A stretch of 64,000 nt of DNA, taken from Cricetomys ansorgei. Taxonomy: Eukaryota > Chordata > Mammalia > Rodentia > Nesomyidae. A program made the translations under genes and the position numbers. Under the pieces are notes generated by a model. It saw only the letters and a list, made by a program, of their open reading frames with translations, was not told the origin of the DNA and made no database searches. Positions 49,016-58,709 of the stretch are shown here, in pieces. The stretch covers positions 8,884,001-8,948,000 of the forward strand of contig JAMJFZ010000320.1 of assembly GCA_026225945.1 (NCBI GenBank). The letters run 5' to 3'. Each line of letters opens with the position of its first letter. Positions within the stretch are counted from its first letter, which is position 1.

Positions 49016-49423
49016 TGTTGGTCCTGTTCCATCCCCCACATCACCTCAAGGTGGTGATGGTCCCAAAAAGGCAGCCAGGCATAAGTTAAGTTCCAGCTTC
49101 ACACACAAAGGCCCATCTCCCAGAAACCCCTCCACAGTGCCCCAGCCTCTCTCCCAAAAAGTTCACATCTCCTCTCCTTTGTTCTCCTCCCAGCCAACCA
49201 GAAACAGCCACCCTAACCCTTTTTTGACTGTATCTCCCTTCATCTTTTCTTGCTTAAGGACCTTTCAAACCAGCCATCTGCCCACGGGCCACTGTTCTAT
49301 CACTTGTCCCCCGACCCTTGTTCTCTGTCTCTTGTCCCTCTGTGGCAAATACATCTCCTTTGTGCTTACAATCTGGTGTTGGGTGTGTTCTGTGCTGACT
49401 CCAGGGACTTTATAGGTGCCACA
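49016..49423 (+). repeat. 5' LTR of the ERV
   Basis: Begins TGTTGGTCCTG. Shared landmarks with the 3' LTR include 'cccacatcacc', 'aaaaggcagc', 'cccagaaac', 'ccatctgccca', 'gggcca' and 'caaatacatctcctttgtgc'. The 3' border (…GCCACA) is approximate. Confidence 0.85.
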
Positions 49424-50163
49424 ACTCAGATCAGTCTACCTATCCCCAACCCAGTTCTCACACGTTCCAGACTATCCAGCGCCTGATCTCTTCATCCATC
49501 AGTGACTAACTGGTGAGATTTCCTCTAGCAGCCATCCTAAACACACCTCTTAAATCCCTGCCACAATCTTCTTTTATTTTAGTGAACTCCTTTGGTTGGC
49601 TGATAAGCACATTCCTTGATAAGCAGTGTCCCTTTCACTTATTGTACCACCAGAATACAGTGCCCATTACTACCCACCCAAAAACCCTGTTGACAGGTCT
49701 CTGGATTTCTCCTTGGACATTTATGTCCTCCTCTTGGTGACAGAATTTGAGCAATGACCCCTCCCTCCCAAAGGCCTCCTTATCACCCACTTGAGACTCT
49801 CAGGGACACCCTTGGCTCTCACCATTGGCTCACCAGCCACTGTTAGTGATGGGACTACTCCCTCCATCCTGACAACTCACACAGGACGTTACTAGTCTTA
49901 GCTTTCAAAAAAATAAGGACCTTCTACACCCTAGATAACCAAAGCAAAGCCATTTAATGGCTCCCATATTCCCACATTATCAGAGATCTTTACAGTTTTT
50001 GTGCGCCTATGGAATGCCAGAAGGGTATTGGCTCTGCTTTCTCTGCCTTCTGCTCTAAACCCACATGCCCATATGTTTCTGCCTTTGCTGATGGAAAAGG
50101 TAGATTAATCCAATTTACCTTACTGGCAGGCTTTAGACTAAAAGAGGTATGGAGTTTCTAAAG

Positions 50164-50351
50164 GTTATGAGGATCTAGGAAAGTGAGTTAGAATGCACAT
50201 TGTAAAGGTCTAAGGATACAGGAGCTTAAATAAATTATGCAGCTCTAAGAAAGTAATTTAAGGTATATGAAAGCTTAGGTGAGTTGTGAGGGTCCGAGAA
50301 AGTGGCTTAAGGTATGTAAATGTAAGTTATGAAGGTCTAAGAAAATGATTC
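50164..50351 (+). repeat. Degenerate direct repeats inside the ERV
   Basis: A core like 'gttatgaggatctaggaaag' recurs near 50164, 50234, 50283 and 50326 with irregular spacing (70, 49, 43). Each copy carries a 'tctaagaaagt'-like segment. Confidence 0.75.
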
Positions 50352-50599
50352 AAACTAAAAATGCTTCAGATTTATTTCCCTCTTGCTGTGCTATTGTCAT
50401 AGTAAGACCCCAAAAGTTCAGAATTTTAACACTAATGAATGGAGTTCACTCTATTACCAAGTCTCTTCTATCCTTCCTCCAAATCTATCTTTGACCCTGG
50501 CAAATGAGACTTTTCAATATAACCTAACCCAAATCTGTGATATATACTAGTACCCTAACCCTATCTTCACTATATGACCCCCTACTTTCCCCACTCATT

Positions 50600-51170
50600 A
50601 GGCTTGGAAACTGCTTCCTGGCTGTAACTGGCAGATTGATTTCACTCATATGCCCACTGTAAAATGCTTTAAATATCTGTTAGTCTGCACTGATACATTC
50701 TCCAGCTGGGTTGACACCTACCCAACCACGAACAAAAGGCATTGACCATCGCCGCCCTCTACTCTCTAACTTAGTCTCTTGCTTTGGGTTACCTACCTCA
50801 GTTAGACAACAGCCCAGAGTTTACCTCTATGGTCACCCAGGGCCTGGTTCAGGCTCTACAAATACCCTGGCATCTTCATATCCCATACCATCCATAGCAC
50901 TTTGTTAATGTAGAGTGTACCAACAGGACTCTAAAGGAAATGCTAACCAAGCTTACTCTAGAACTCCATCTTGATTGGATTAAATGTCTCTCCCTAACTC
51001 TTCTCTGCCTTCTCTCTGTGCCTCGCAAACTCAACCTCTCCACCTTTAAGTTGATGTTTGGAAGACCCCTTCTTTCACCCGGGCTTCATCCCTCCCTCTC
51101 TCCCATCCTCCCTCGTCCTCCCCCGTCCCTGACAAACTCTTGCCCTCTGTCTTACAGGCAATACAATAGC
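50600..51170 (+). pseudogene. Degraded retroviral integrase (pol) fragment
   Basis: Translation in shifting plus-strand frames resembles the catalytic-core and downstream part of a gammaretroviral integrase. Recognisable words are the 'QIDFTH' start near 50633, 'CFGLPTS' near 50782, and 'LMFGRPLL' near 51051. The frame changes several times between them, so the gene is broken. In a provirus, integrase joins viral DNA to the host genome at the end of pol; this copy is not functional. It fits its position downstream of a large pol deletion. Confidence 0.8.
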
Positions 51171-51446
51171 TCATCTGGACATATTCTGACTGCCTCCTTC
51201 CCAGGTTGCTCACAAATCCTCTGACCTGTCCCATATGGTCAGGAGATCCAGTTCTCCTGGCACTCCCCAAATAACCAACTCTGCTCCTCCAACCCAAGTG
51301 ACAAGGACCCTATCGTGTGGTACTTGCAACCTAACTGCAGCTAAGCTCCAGGAAACCCACATTGGGTCCATCTATCTCACTTAAAGCATTTTAATTCCCC
51401 TCTTCCTTCTCTTCCTCCCCTCTTCAATATTCTCCTAATCTTCACT

Positions 51447-52025
51447 TTGTCTAAATTCATTAGCTGTTCAAGTATCCTTGGACACCAAACACTCCAAACA
51501 AATTCTGCACACCCAATTACAGGATTCAATCAAACCCAATCCACCACAGCCATCTTTTCCTCCGATACCCACACTTGCATGGCCAGAATCTCACTTGGGT
51601 CAAACTCATCCAACAAACCCTTTCTCTTCTTAACTTTACTGAGCCTTCCCTTAATGTCTCCCACTGCTGTCTTTGTGCCTCGCTTCAATGACCCCCCTCT
51701 AGCTACAGTCCCTCTCACTAATGACATCTCAGTCCCCAATCCCCAGGCACCCACTACTGGCTGCCTGTCCCCCACTATCCAAGCCTCCCTTTTGGAACAA
51801 GAGCTAGATTCTCTCAATTTATCCACACCGACACCCAAGCATGTTAAAAACCATCCCTCTTACCATTTGCCAAGAGCCTCCCCAGTTATATATGTTTCCC
51901 AAATGTCTCAATCTCAGAGCCCACCTGGACACACCAGGAATTCTGGTATAATGGAATCCTCTCAAGTTATATTCTCCCCAGTGCAACCAGACCCTACTTT
52001 TAGGTGGCAGTTGTTCCCCAGTTGA
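51447..52025 (+). pseudogene. Unidentified retroviral remnant in env position
   Basis: A 192-codon plus-strand frame (51447-52025) lies downstream of the integrase fragment, where env would lie in a gammaretrovirus. It is rich in serine, threonine and proline and has one hydrophobic run near residues 55-70 of the frame. I recognise no envelope motif, no fusion peptide and no transmembrane-plus-tail arrangement, so the env assignment is from position alone. It may be a chance frame in decayed sequence. Confidence 0.4.
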
Positions 52026-52517
52026 CCTTATCTAGATAATCTAATTTCTCCTGGCTTCTCTTAAGAACTCTCAAACAGACTCCAGATAAGTATTCCTGTC
52101 AATCAACAGCCTGTTTCCCTGCCTGCCTACTCCACCTCTTACTGAGCATGGGATCTTTTGCCCTTTCCCAGGTCTTGGGACTCCTCTTCCCAACCATCAG
52201 GACTATGGGCCTAAAAGTTCCAAGTGTACATTTTTTCTCCTGATCTACTTAACTTTATCTTTGTCTCTAGTCTATCTGTCCAAGCAGATTTCAAATCAGC
52301 TATAGACTGTTCCAGCAACTCACCAGCCCCAGCTGTTGACGCAGAATCTGCATCCCTGACAGCTTTAAAGCAGCTAGCTCCAGATGGTCCAAACTCACAG
52401 ACTGCTCCAACTTGGCCTGTACTTCCCTAGCCTTAGATGGTCTTACAGAGTAACAACAAGGACACCCCAATGCTGGCAGGAAGTCAGATTAAGTGCAGCC
52501 CACTAATTAAGTGGGGA

Positions 52518-52952
52518 TGTTTGTCCTGACTCTATCTCCCACATCACCCTAAAATGGCTATGTGTCATGAAAAGGCAGCTAGACATGTTATGTTCCAGTC
52601 TCATACACACAGAAGTCCATTCCCAGAAACTCTCCATAGTACCCCTGCCTCCCTCCCAAAATAGCCACATCTCCTCTCTTTTCTTCTTCTCCTAGCCAAT
52701 CAGAAACAGCCATCCCAACTCTTCTTTGACTGTACCTCCCCTTATTCTCTTCCTGCCTAGGATCCTTTAAAACCTGCCATCTGCCCATGGGCCACAGCTA
52801 TCTCTACTCAACCCAGAGGCAACCCTTGTCCCCTGTCCCCTGTCCCCTGTCCCTCGTCCTTTGTTATTTTGTTCCTCTGGGACAAATACATCTCCTTTGT
52901 GCTAAGAACCTGGCACTGTGTTCTGTGCCTACTGTGGAACTTTCAGAAAACA
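52518..52952 (+). repeat. 3' LTR of the ERV
   Basis: Begins TGTTTGTCCTG at 52518. It aligns over its whole length with the 5' LTR, with many substitutions, and carries a local (CCCCTGTC)n expansion near 52827-52855. Confidence 0.88.
52827..52855. repeat. 8-bp tandem repeat in the 3' LTR
   Basis: About three and a half units of CCTGTCCC. The matching part of the 5' LTR does not show the regular period. Confidence 0.85.
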
Positions 52953-53149
52953 GCATCCATCTCTCCTCTTGAAGACTACGGAAGCCCTGTGGTGGGCCTC
53001 ACACTCCTTGCTACAGCTAAGGGCTTCTCTTGCCGCTGAGATGGACTGTGCCTTCAGACTGTGAGCCAAAAACACTTCCTTCTATAAGTTGCTTTTATTA
53101 GGCATTTTGTCACAGCAATGAGAAAATTAACTAACACACTATTTAAAAA

Positions 53150-53550
53150 AAAAACTACAACAATCAAGACATCGTGGTATACAGATTAAATTACACAAAT
53201 CAGATACACAGATACATGGAGCAGAATGGAGTTGAGAAGTAGACTCATGGCATATGGTCAAACATTTAAAGGAATTCATGAAGAAAATATTATATGTGAC
53301 TACCATTATGGAAAAAGAAAAGAAAAATATTAACTTATACTTCATATTGTTCAGAAAATTTAATTCAAAATGAACCAAATAATTATGAGAGCTACAGTTG
53401 GAAGACTTCTGAATGACTATATAGAAGAAGATCTTTGTAACACCTGGTTAGGCAAAGGTTTCTTAAATCAATTACAAAGCATGCTCTATAAAAGAAAAAT
53501 GCAGAATGGGCTTTACGTAATTTATCAACAAATTGTACTTCAAAAGAATG
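53150..53550 (+). mobile_element. L1 ORF2 relic
   Basis: Order of the distal ORF2 of a mammalian L1: 'agacatcgtggtatacagat' (53167), 'agatacacagatacatggag' (53201), 'catggcatatggtcaaaca' (53247), then 'aatttaattcaaaatgaac' (53356) and 'ctggttaggcaaaggtttct' (53443). Many stops; a 71-codon frame remains by chance. Confidence 0.7.
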
Positions 53551-53555
53551 TCAGG

Positions 53556-53698
53556 AAGCCAGGCAGTAGTGGTGCACACCTTTAATCCTAGTACTTGGGA
53601 GGCAGAGGCAGGTGGATCTCTGTGAGTTCAAGGCCAGCCTGGTCTACAGAGTGAGTTTCGGGATAGCCAGAGTTACAACGGAGAAACCTTGTCTCAAA
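53556..53698 (+). repeat. B1 SINE
   Basis: Plus-strand B1 from 'gccaggcagtagtggtgcac' to 'gagaaaccttgtctcaaa'. It is inserted in the L1 ORF2 relic, and its tail merges into the purine tract at 53701. Confidence 0.96.
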
Positions 53699-53700
53699 TG

Positions 53701-53702
53701 GA

Positions 53703-53753
<51 letters not shown>

Positions 53754-53825
53754 GAGGGAGGGAGGGAGGGAGGGAGGGAGGGAAGGAAGGAAGGAAGGAA
53801 GGAAGGAAGGAAGGAAGGAAGGAAG
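53701..53825. repeat. Compound (GAAA)(GGGA)(GGAA) polypurine tract
   Basis: Thirteen GAAA units (53701-53752), then about seven GGGA units, then about eleven GGAA units to 53825. It follows a B1 tail with no gap, so it probably grew from the B1 A-tail. Confidence 0.97.
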
Positions 53826-53929
53826 AGAAAAGGAAAGGAGCAAGATAAGATTGGGGAAAATAGAAAATCCATACCTGACCAGTGGTTGTTGTCATACACT
53901 TGACACTGCTGGGACGAAGGAACTGCACT

Positions 53930-54180
53930 GGAAAAGTGCCTCAATCAGATTGGTCATTGTGCATGTCTCTGGAGCATTTTCCTGATTGCTAATTGATGCA
54001 GGAGGGCACACTGTGAGTGGTACCATCTCTGCACCTGCGCAGTGTAAGAAAGAACAATAGCCTGAGAGAAAGCCAAGCAGCATCCATTCCTCTGGATCTC
54101 TGCTTCAGTGTAACCTGTATGTCAAATAAAGCATGCCTCTCCTAACTCAGCTATAGTCAGTGTTTGTTACAGACATGGGG
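53930..54180 (+). mobile_element. URR1-like hAT repeat, internally deleted
   Basis: Order 'attttcctgattgctaattg' (53976), 'tgcaggagggcacactgtga' (53997), 'agtggtaccatctctg', then 'gtaacctgtatgtcaaataa' (54110) and 'gtcagtgtttgttacagac' (54157). This is the order of a rodent URR1-type element that lost much of its centre. Confidence 0.6.
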
Positions 54181-54184
54181 AACT

Positions 54185-55200
54185 GAACTGGGGCACTTAC
54201 ACTGCTGAAACGTAGCTCCTTAAAAGATCACACTTTTATTATTATCTCCTCCTGCTTATGAGGGTCAAGAGCTGAAGGATGGCTTAGCAGAGATGGCCAA
54301 ACTCATAAGTCTTTCAAGAGACTTGTCCAGTTGCTATCCAGGACTTTGATTCTAATGTCTTAGTCTTGTGATTCTCAGGGATGGAGAACTGACTACCCAG
54401 CATACTCCAGTGGTTAATGGCAGGCCTCAGGTCTTTACTGAACCTTCATTCCTCAGTACAAGGTCCCCTCCATAGGCTCCCAGGAAGTTATCTTCTTCTA
54501 GAATAATTGATCGGAGAGAGACAATATAACCCTGAGATACAAACCATATATTTCATAACTTAAATTTTAATACTAATTGTCTTTCAAAATTCCTGTGTTA
54601 AAACTACAACCTAATTATGTTACTGTATAGATAAAAAAGTTTTAGGGGCAATATTAGGTTAAATGTTGTCAAAGGGGGCCAGAAAGAGTCCTTATAAGGG
54701 AGAAAGGCTTCTAGGTGTTATTTAGCTGCTAAATATTTTCAGTTAGAATCTGGCATACAGATTTCTGCTGTGTTTACCTTTTAAGAGGTGTATTATACCC
54801 AGATAAGGACATAACAGAAGAAAGAGATTCATGGCTTGGGATGTATCACTCATAAGAGGCAAAGGTACTTCTCAGACAACAGCCATAAGCAGTTCCAGGG
54901 TGGTGGCTCTGCAGAATGAAAGAGGAAACAGCTTCTGGGTGGTGGGGAAGTCAGGGCAGAAAACCAAAGCATCTGCCTACATCTGGAAGAATACTGAGAC
55001 AGATCTACACTTTAGTCTGTGAACTGGGGAAGAAATTGAATATAGAAATGTAAACTTATTTTAAAATAAAACTATTGGCTATAGATAAAGCATAAAGAGG
55101 AGGAAACTATAGTCACAATTCATGTCTAGAATCAGCAAAGAATGATAATACTTTAATACCTCTGTTCAAGAATGCAAATATTTGACATAGATTTAATCCA
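54185..55200. other. Unique non-coding sequence
   Basis: No gene or confident repeat seen. Confidence 0.5.
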
Positions 55201-55204
55201 AACC

Positions 55205-55600
55205 CAAGACTAATGTTTAACTGAGGTGCCTACTTACCATATCAAAGCTGACACGGACCACCAGGTTCTCTCAGCATCCCTCAGTTCCTACCTGTTACAG
55301 GGTTTTCCTGGCTGGCATACCCCACCCCCTACCCTAATCTTGAGCCTGAGGGCTGGGCCACCCTTCCTATATAATCCAGCCATTTCTGCTACATAGTCCT
55401 TTTGGCTCTTTCGTTTCTCGGCCAGTCTCCTGGCCCAGGCCACCTCTCTTAGTCAGTGGTTCCTCTCTTGCCCTTCCTCCTCATCTCTCCTCCCGTGGCC
55501 CAGCTCAGTCTGGCCATGTTCGCTCTGGACTCTCCTAATTGTCTTCACTTCTGCCTCTGGCTGTTTTCTCCCTTTTATCTACAATAAACCTTCCCCTCCA
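55205..55600 (+). mobile_element. Solo LTR, probably rodent ERV
   Basis: A promoter-like TATATAA at 55369, C/T-rich R/U5-like sequence, a 'cccagctcagtctggccatg' segment (55499) and a CAATAAA at 55582. These are in the order expected of an LTR (U3, TATA, R, poly(A) signal). No second copy is seen, so it is called solo. Family not named. Confidence 0.55.
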
Positions 55601-55620
55601 ACATACTTAGGAGCAGTCAG

Positions 55621-55780
55621 GTCCTCCTTGTTTATTTATTTATTTTTCATTCAAATACATGTTGTCTTTCTAAAGGAGAAAACAAGAAAGAAAGCCTCTG
55701 GTGCTATTACAGGAGAAGCATATGCTGCTGAATTTTAAACAAACAGCCAAGGTTCTTTAGAGAGCTGTTATTTAAAGAAT
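55621..55780. other. Short unique sequence
   Basis: No gene; a (TTTA)n-like stretch lies at 55632-55652. Confidence 0.5.
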
Positions 55781-55784
55781 GGGT

Positions 55785-55940
55785 TGGCAGGGCTGTGGTG
55801 GCTCAGACCTTTAATTCCAGCACTCAGGAGGCAGAAGTCAGACTCTCTGAGTTCAAGGCCAGCTTGGTCTACAGAGTGAGTTCCAGGACAGCCAGAGTCA
55901 CAGCAGAGAAACCTTGTCTAGAGAAAAGAATAATAATAAA
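55785..55940 (+). repeat. B1 SINE
   Basis: Plus-strand B1 from 'ttggcagggctgtggtggct' to 'agagaaaccttgtctagaga' with an AAT-rich tail. It shares the 'cagccagagt' 3' variant with other B1s here. Confidence 0.95.
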
Positions 55941-56510
55941 GAATGGGCTGAGAGCAGCAGTGCAGGGACCCACCGCAGTTTGTCTAAATACGCTGGTTCC
56001 ACTATCGTGTTACCGTGTGTACGTGGGACTTGAATAAGAATAAAATATAATTTCATTAAGACAGATACACTTTGGAGGGTAAGAACTGAGAATCAAAGTG
56101 GAGAAATAGTTCTTTGCACCCACATGTAGAAGGTGGTTACAGTTGAAACTTCAAGCCAGGCCTGAAGGTTGACGGCCATATGGGAAAGGAAGGATGGGGT
56201 CAGCGAGAACTGGGAGGTTGGCTAACACCGCAGACCCCTGTGGAAGGTAACTTTTTTCTCTGAGAGCTTTTCTTTGAAACCCTTCACTCAGTGCTGGGCT
56301 TCATCTGGGTTTGTGTCAGACACAGCTATTTAATACATGGCTGATGTGGGTAGCTTTCAAAGTCATCTTTTGTTTTGATAATCTTGTCCCCCTAAGGATC
56401 GCATAAACTGATGTCAGAGAAAGACTTCACTAAAAAGGGGTAGAGAGACTCACTTTCCAACGGCTGGCAAAGGTTTTAAAGGTCAAAGAAGGGTCTTTTG
56501 TTTGGTTTTT
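55941..56510. other. Unique non-coding sequence
   Basis: No gene or confident repeat seen. Confidence 0.5.
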
Positions 56511-56516
56511 TTGTCA

Positions 56517-56635
56517 ATGTGATAGGCTTTCACTGTGTAGATTTCACTATGTAGTTCAGGCTGGCCTTGAACTCATGATCTTCCTGCCTTTGCTTCCTAA
56601 GTGCTAGTTACAGCCTAATTACAGACGCTGTCTTC
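56517..56635 (-). repeat. B1-type SINE, diverged
   Basis: Minus strand: 'caggctggccttgaactcat' (56557), 'gatcttcctgcctttgcttc' (56577), 'ctaagtgctagttacagc'. The 'tgggattaaa' segment is replaced, consistent with an older B1. Confidence 0.8.
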
Positions 56636-56697
56636 TGTTTTCTGATGTTTTTCCTAGCCCCGGCTGCAACGGAGAGATATTTGTTTTTCTGGAATAA

Positions 56698-56733
56698 TGG
56701 AAATAATAATAAATAATAAATAATAATAATGGA
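56698..56733. repeat. (AATA/AAT)n microsatellite
   Basis: Mixed ATAA and AAT units in a 36-base run. Confidence 0.9.
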
Positions 56734-57060
56734 AAGAATGTACTGAAAGCAACTGATGCTTTAGGAAAATTAGAATATCTCTTGCTGCACAGCGTTTAAG
56801 TCACATCATTACCTAGAATGTAGTTGCCAAGAGTATATGCGGAAGAAACCCACCTTTTGTTTCTTAATGGCCATCTTACGTCCTACAAGGAGCTTCATGC
56901 TCCGAGACCAAATCAGAGCATCTTGTTTACCATGTGCAGAGTGGATGACTCCTTACTTCTTTCCACTTCTTACCCAAGCTGAGAAGGGGCCCTGAAAAAA
57001 GCAACAGTTCATCCTGACGAAATCTGGTTTAAACTGTTAGCCGTCAGCCCAACCTCTGAT

Positions 57061-57463
57061 TAAAAAAAAAAAAAAAAATTCTGTTTCTATGAAAATGAGG
57101 AGATTAGACAAACTGGGAAACTGTTCGTGAAGATAATTCTTCTTTCAGTTCTAGAGCAGAAGGCTTTGAAAACAGCAGCACTAAGCTCATTTTACATCGC
57201 GCAGAATTCAGCATTGCCACCTGCTTAGAGGGACAGGCAAACTGAGCAAATGTAATTGAAAAAAAAAAAAAAAAAACAGGAAAATTAAAGTGGGAAATAA
57301 GAACTCATTTTCTTCTGCGAGAAGGTGGATGATGAGCGAAATTGCTATTGTCGTTCTGAGTGCTTTCCTAAATTGATTCTAACTGGAGTAAACAAAATTG
57401 TGTCTAAGTCAAAAAAAAAAAAAAAAAGAGTACTTTCTGTGTTTAAAAAAAAAAAAAAAAAAA
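57061..57463. repeat. Cluster of four A tracts
   Basis: A runs of about 16-20 bases lie at 57062-57078, 57259-57276, 57410-57427 and 57445-57463. No SINE or pseudogene body is visible beside them. Confidence 0.85.
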
Positions 57464-57529
57464 GCCAATCTTTTTTTCCTTTTCCTTTGTCCTAATTTAA
57501 CACTTTTCTGTTCAGCTTTTCTTCCGTCG

Positions 57530-58420
57530 ACAATGTAAACACAAACGCGTTGCTGATCTGAAATTTGTTGCTTGTAGGGTGTGAAAACACTTTGTAGTTG
57601 ATAGAAACGGAGTGGTTTTCTAGATTACCATTTCATGGTAGACTGCACACCAAAACCAGCAACTGAACCTGCGTCTTTTACGGGTAATGTGGGTGAGCGA
57701 GGAGACCCAAGGGGTGGGGGGAGGCAGGGGGGAATAGGGAGCCACCTTCCCCAGAAATAATCAGATAAAGCAAGCGAGCCGCGTGGTATTAGCGCGGTAG
57801 CTTTGTCTGAGTCCTAGCATCTTCAATGGGCCAGCCTCCTCTTCATTTGTCACCTCAGCGCACCTTTTGTGCTAATCATTTCCCACCGGCCATCACCCAG
57901 AGCTTGGAGTCCATCGCTGACTAGCCTCTTCGCTTGTACCATTATTTCCAGCAAGCTTGGTACATCTGCAGTAAATCCTGGAGGATTTAGGGGTGGGCCA
58001 AGGAAGTGTGAGTGACAGGATGAGGCGATAAGGCCTCGAGGCAGCTGAAAAGAAAAGCTTTTGCACCCTGGCCTGATGAGGCATCTGAAGATTTGATTTG
58101 ATCAAGTGGTTTTTGCCAGCTGTCACTGGGCGTTTATGCACGTTAAAAGTGAAGCCGTGGGTATTTCTCTCTATCTCTATTAAGCTTGCTTCTGGGTTCC
58201 AGTGACAAAATTCTCTCGTTTCTTGACTGTTTTGTTTTTTAATGTGGTGATCGGTGGGGGAGAAGGAGAGTGGCTATTCAAGAAGGGGCTTGGGATGAGC
58301 CTGGGAGCTGTTTCAACTGAGGGGTCCAGATGAAAAGGCGGCCCCGGCTTTGTACAGCAGCCACAGGCGACTTTCAGGTGTGAGAGCAAGAAACGCGGTT
58401 TAATCAAAATTTCGCAGCTT
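57530..58420. promoter_or_regulatory. Candidate regulatory element: repeat-free and CpG-retaining
   Basis: No repeat is recognised, and about two dozen CpGs are present by eye count, dense for this window. Motif-like words: TGTAAAC (57534, forkhead-like), AGATAA (57763, GATA-like), TGACAG (58013, TALE-like), TTTGATCAA (58097, TCF/LEF-like). No exon or splice structure is seen. Regulatory function is inference; the words alone are common by chance. Confidence 0.35.
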
Positions 58421-58426
58421 GTTTGC

Positions 58427-58656
58427 AGAGGGGCTCTGAAGAGCATCTTCAAAGTGGAGCCACTTTTAAGCAAGATTAAACCCACTGCTGATGCTTTATA
58501 TGTGTTTTTGTCTCTTCTTGGGTTTTATTTTCTCATTTATCCAGAAAGGCTGTACTAGGAAGTGTTGGTTTCCTAGCAGTGGCTTATTTTGCTCCCCTTC
58601 CATATGTGTGTACTTCTCTCTCTCCCTCTCCCTGCCTTTCCCCCTCCTTCTATCAC
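58427..58656. other. Unique sequence, pyrimidine-rich
   Basis: No gene or confident repeat. Pyrimidine-rich sequence leads into the TG tract. Confidence 0.5.
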
Positions 58657-58657
58657 T

Positions 58658-58708
<51 letters not shown>
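58657..58708. repeat. (TG)n(AG)n compound microsatellite
   Basis: About twelve TG units switching directly to about thirteen AG units. Confidence 0.97.
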
Positions 58709-58709
58709 C

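Larger units (their letters stand above)
49016..52952 (+). mobile_element. Class I (gammaretrovirus-like) endogenous retrovirus, internally deleted
   Basis: Two related LTRs bound about 3.1 kb of internal sequence, far less than an intact provirus of 8 kb or so. A purine-rich stretch (52504-52517) precedes the 3' LTR, in the place of the polypurine tract. The only coding identity I support is integrase-like sequence (about 50600-51170). A gag-like part cannot be identified, and most of pol is absent. No clear target-site duplication was seen: bases beside the LTRs are GGTA (49012-49015) and GCAT (52953-52956). Stops and frame breaks in the internal part mean it cannot encode a functional virus. 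Class I is inferred from the integrase resemblance. Confidence 0.85.
48706..53138 (+). repeat. Rodent interspersed repeat, split by a provirus
   Basis: Left piece about 48706-48900 starts TGTGACAATCTTGATTGTCA and includes 'agggtgttttcagagatg'. Right piece 52953-53138 includes 'gagatggactgtgccttcag', 'actgtgagccaaaaacactt' and ends 'aactaacaca'. Together they follow the order of one common rodent repeat (LTR-like or hAT-like; name uncertain). The ERV fills the gap. Confidence 0.6.

Noticed and set aside
49016..52952. Possible intact provirus
   Set aside because: Most of gag and pol is missing and remaining frames are broken.
53588..53985. Frames of 78-118 codons rich in Lys/Glu or Pro/Ser/Phe
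   Set aside because: They translate the polypurine tract and the B1.
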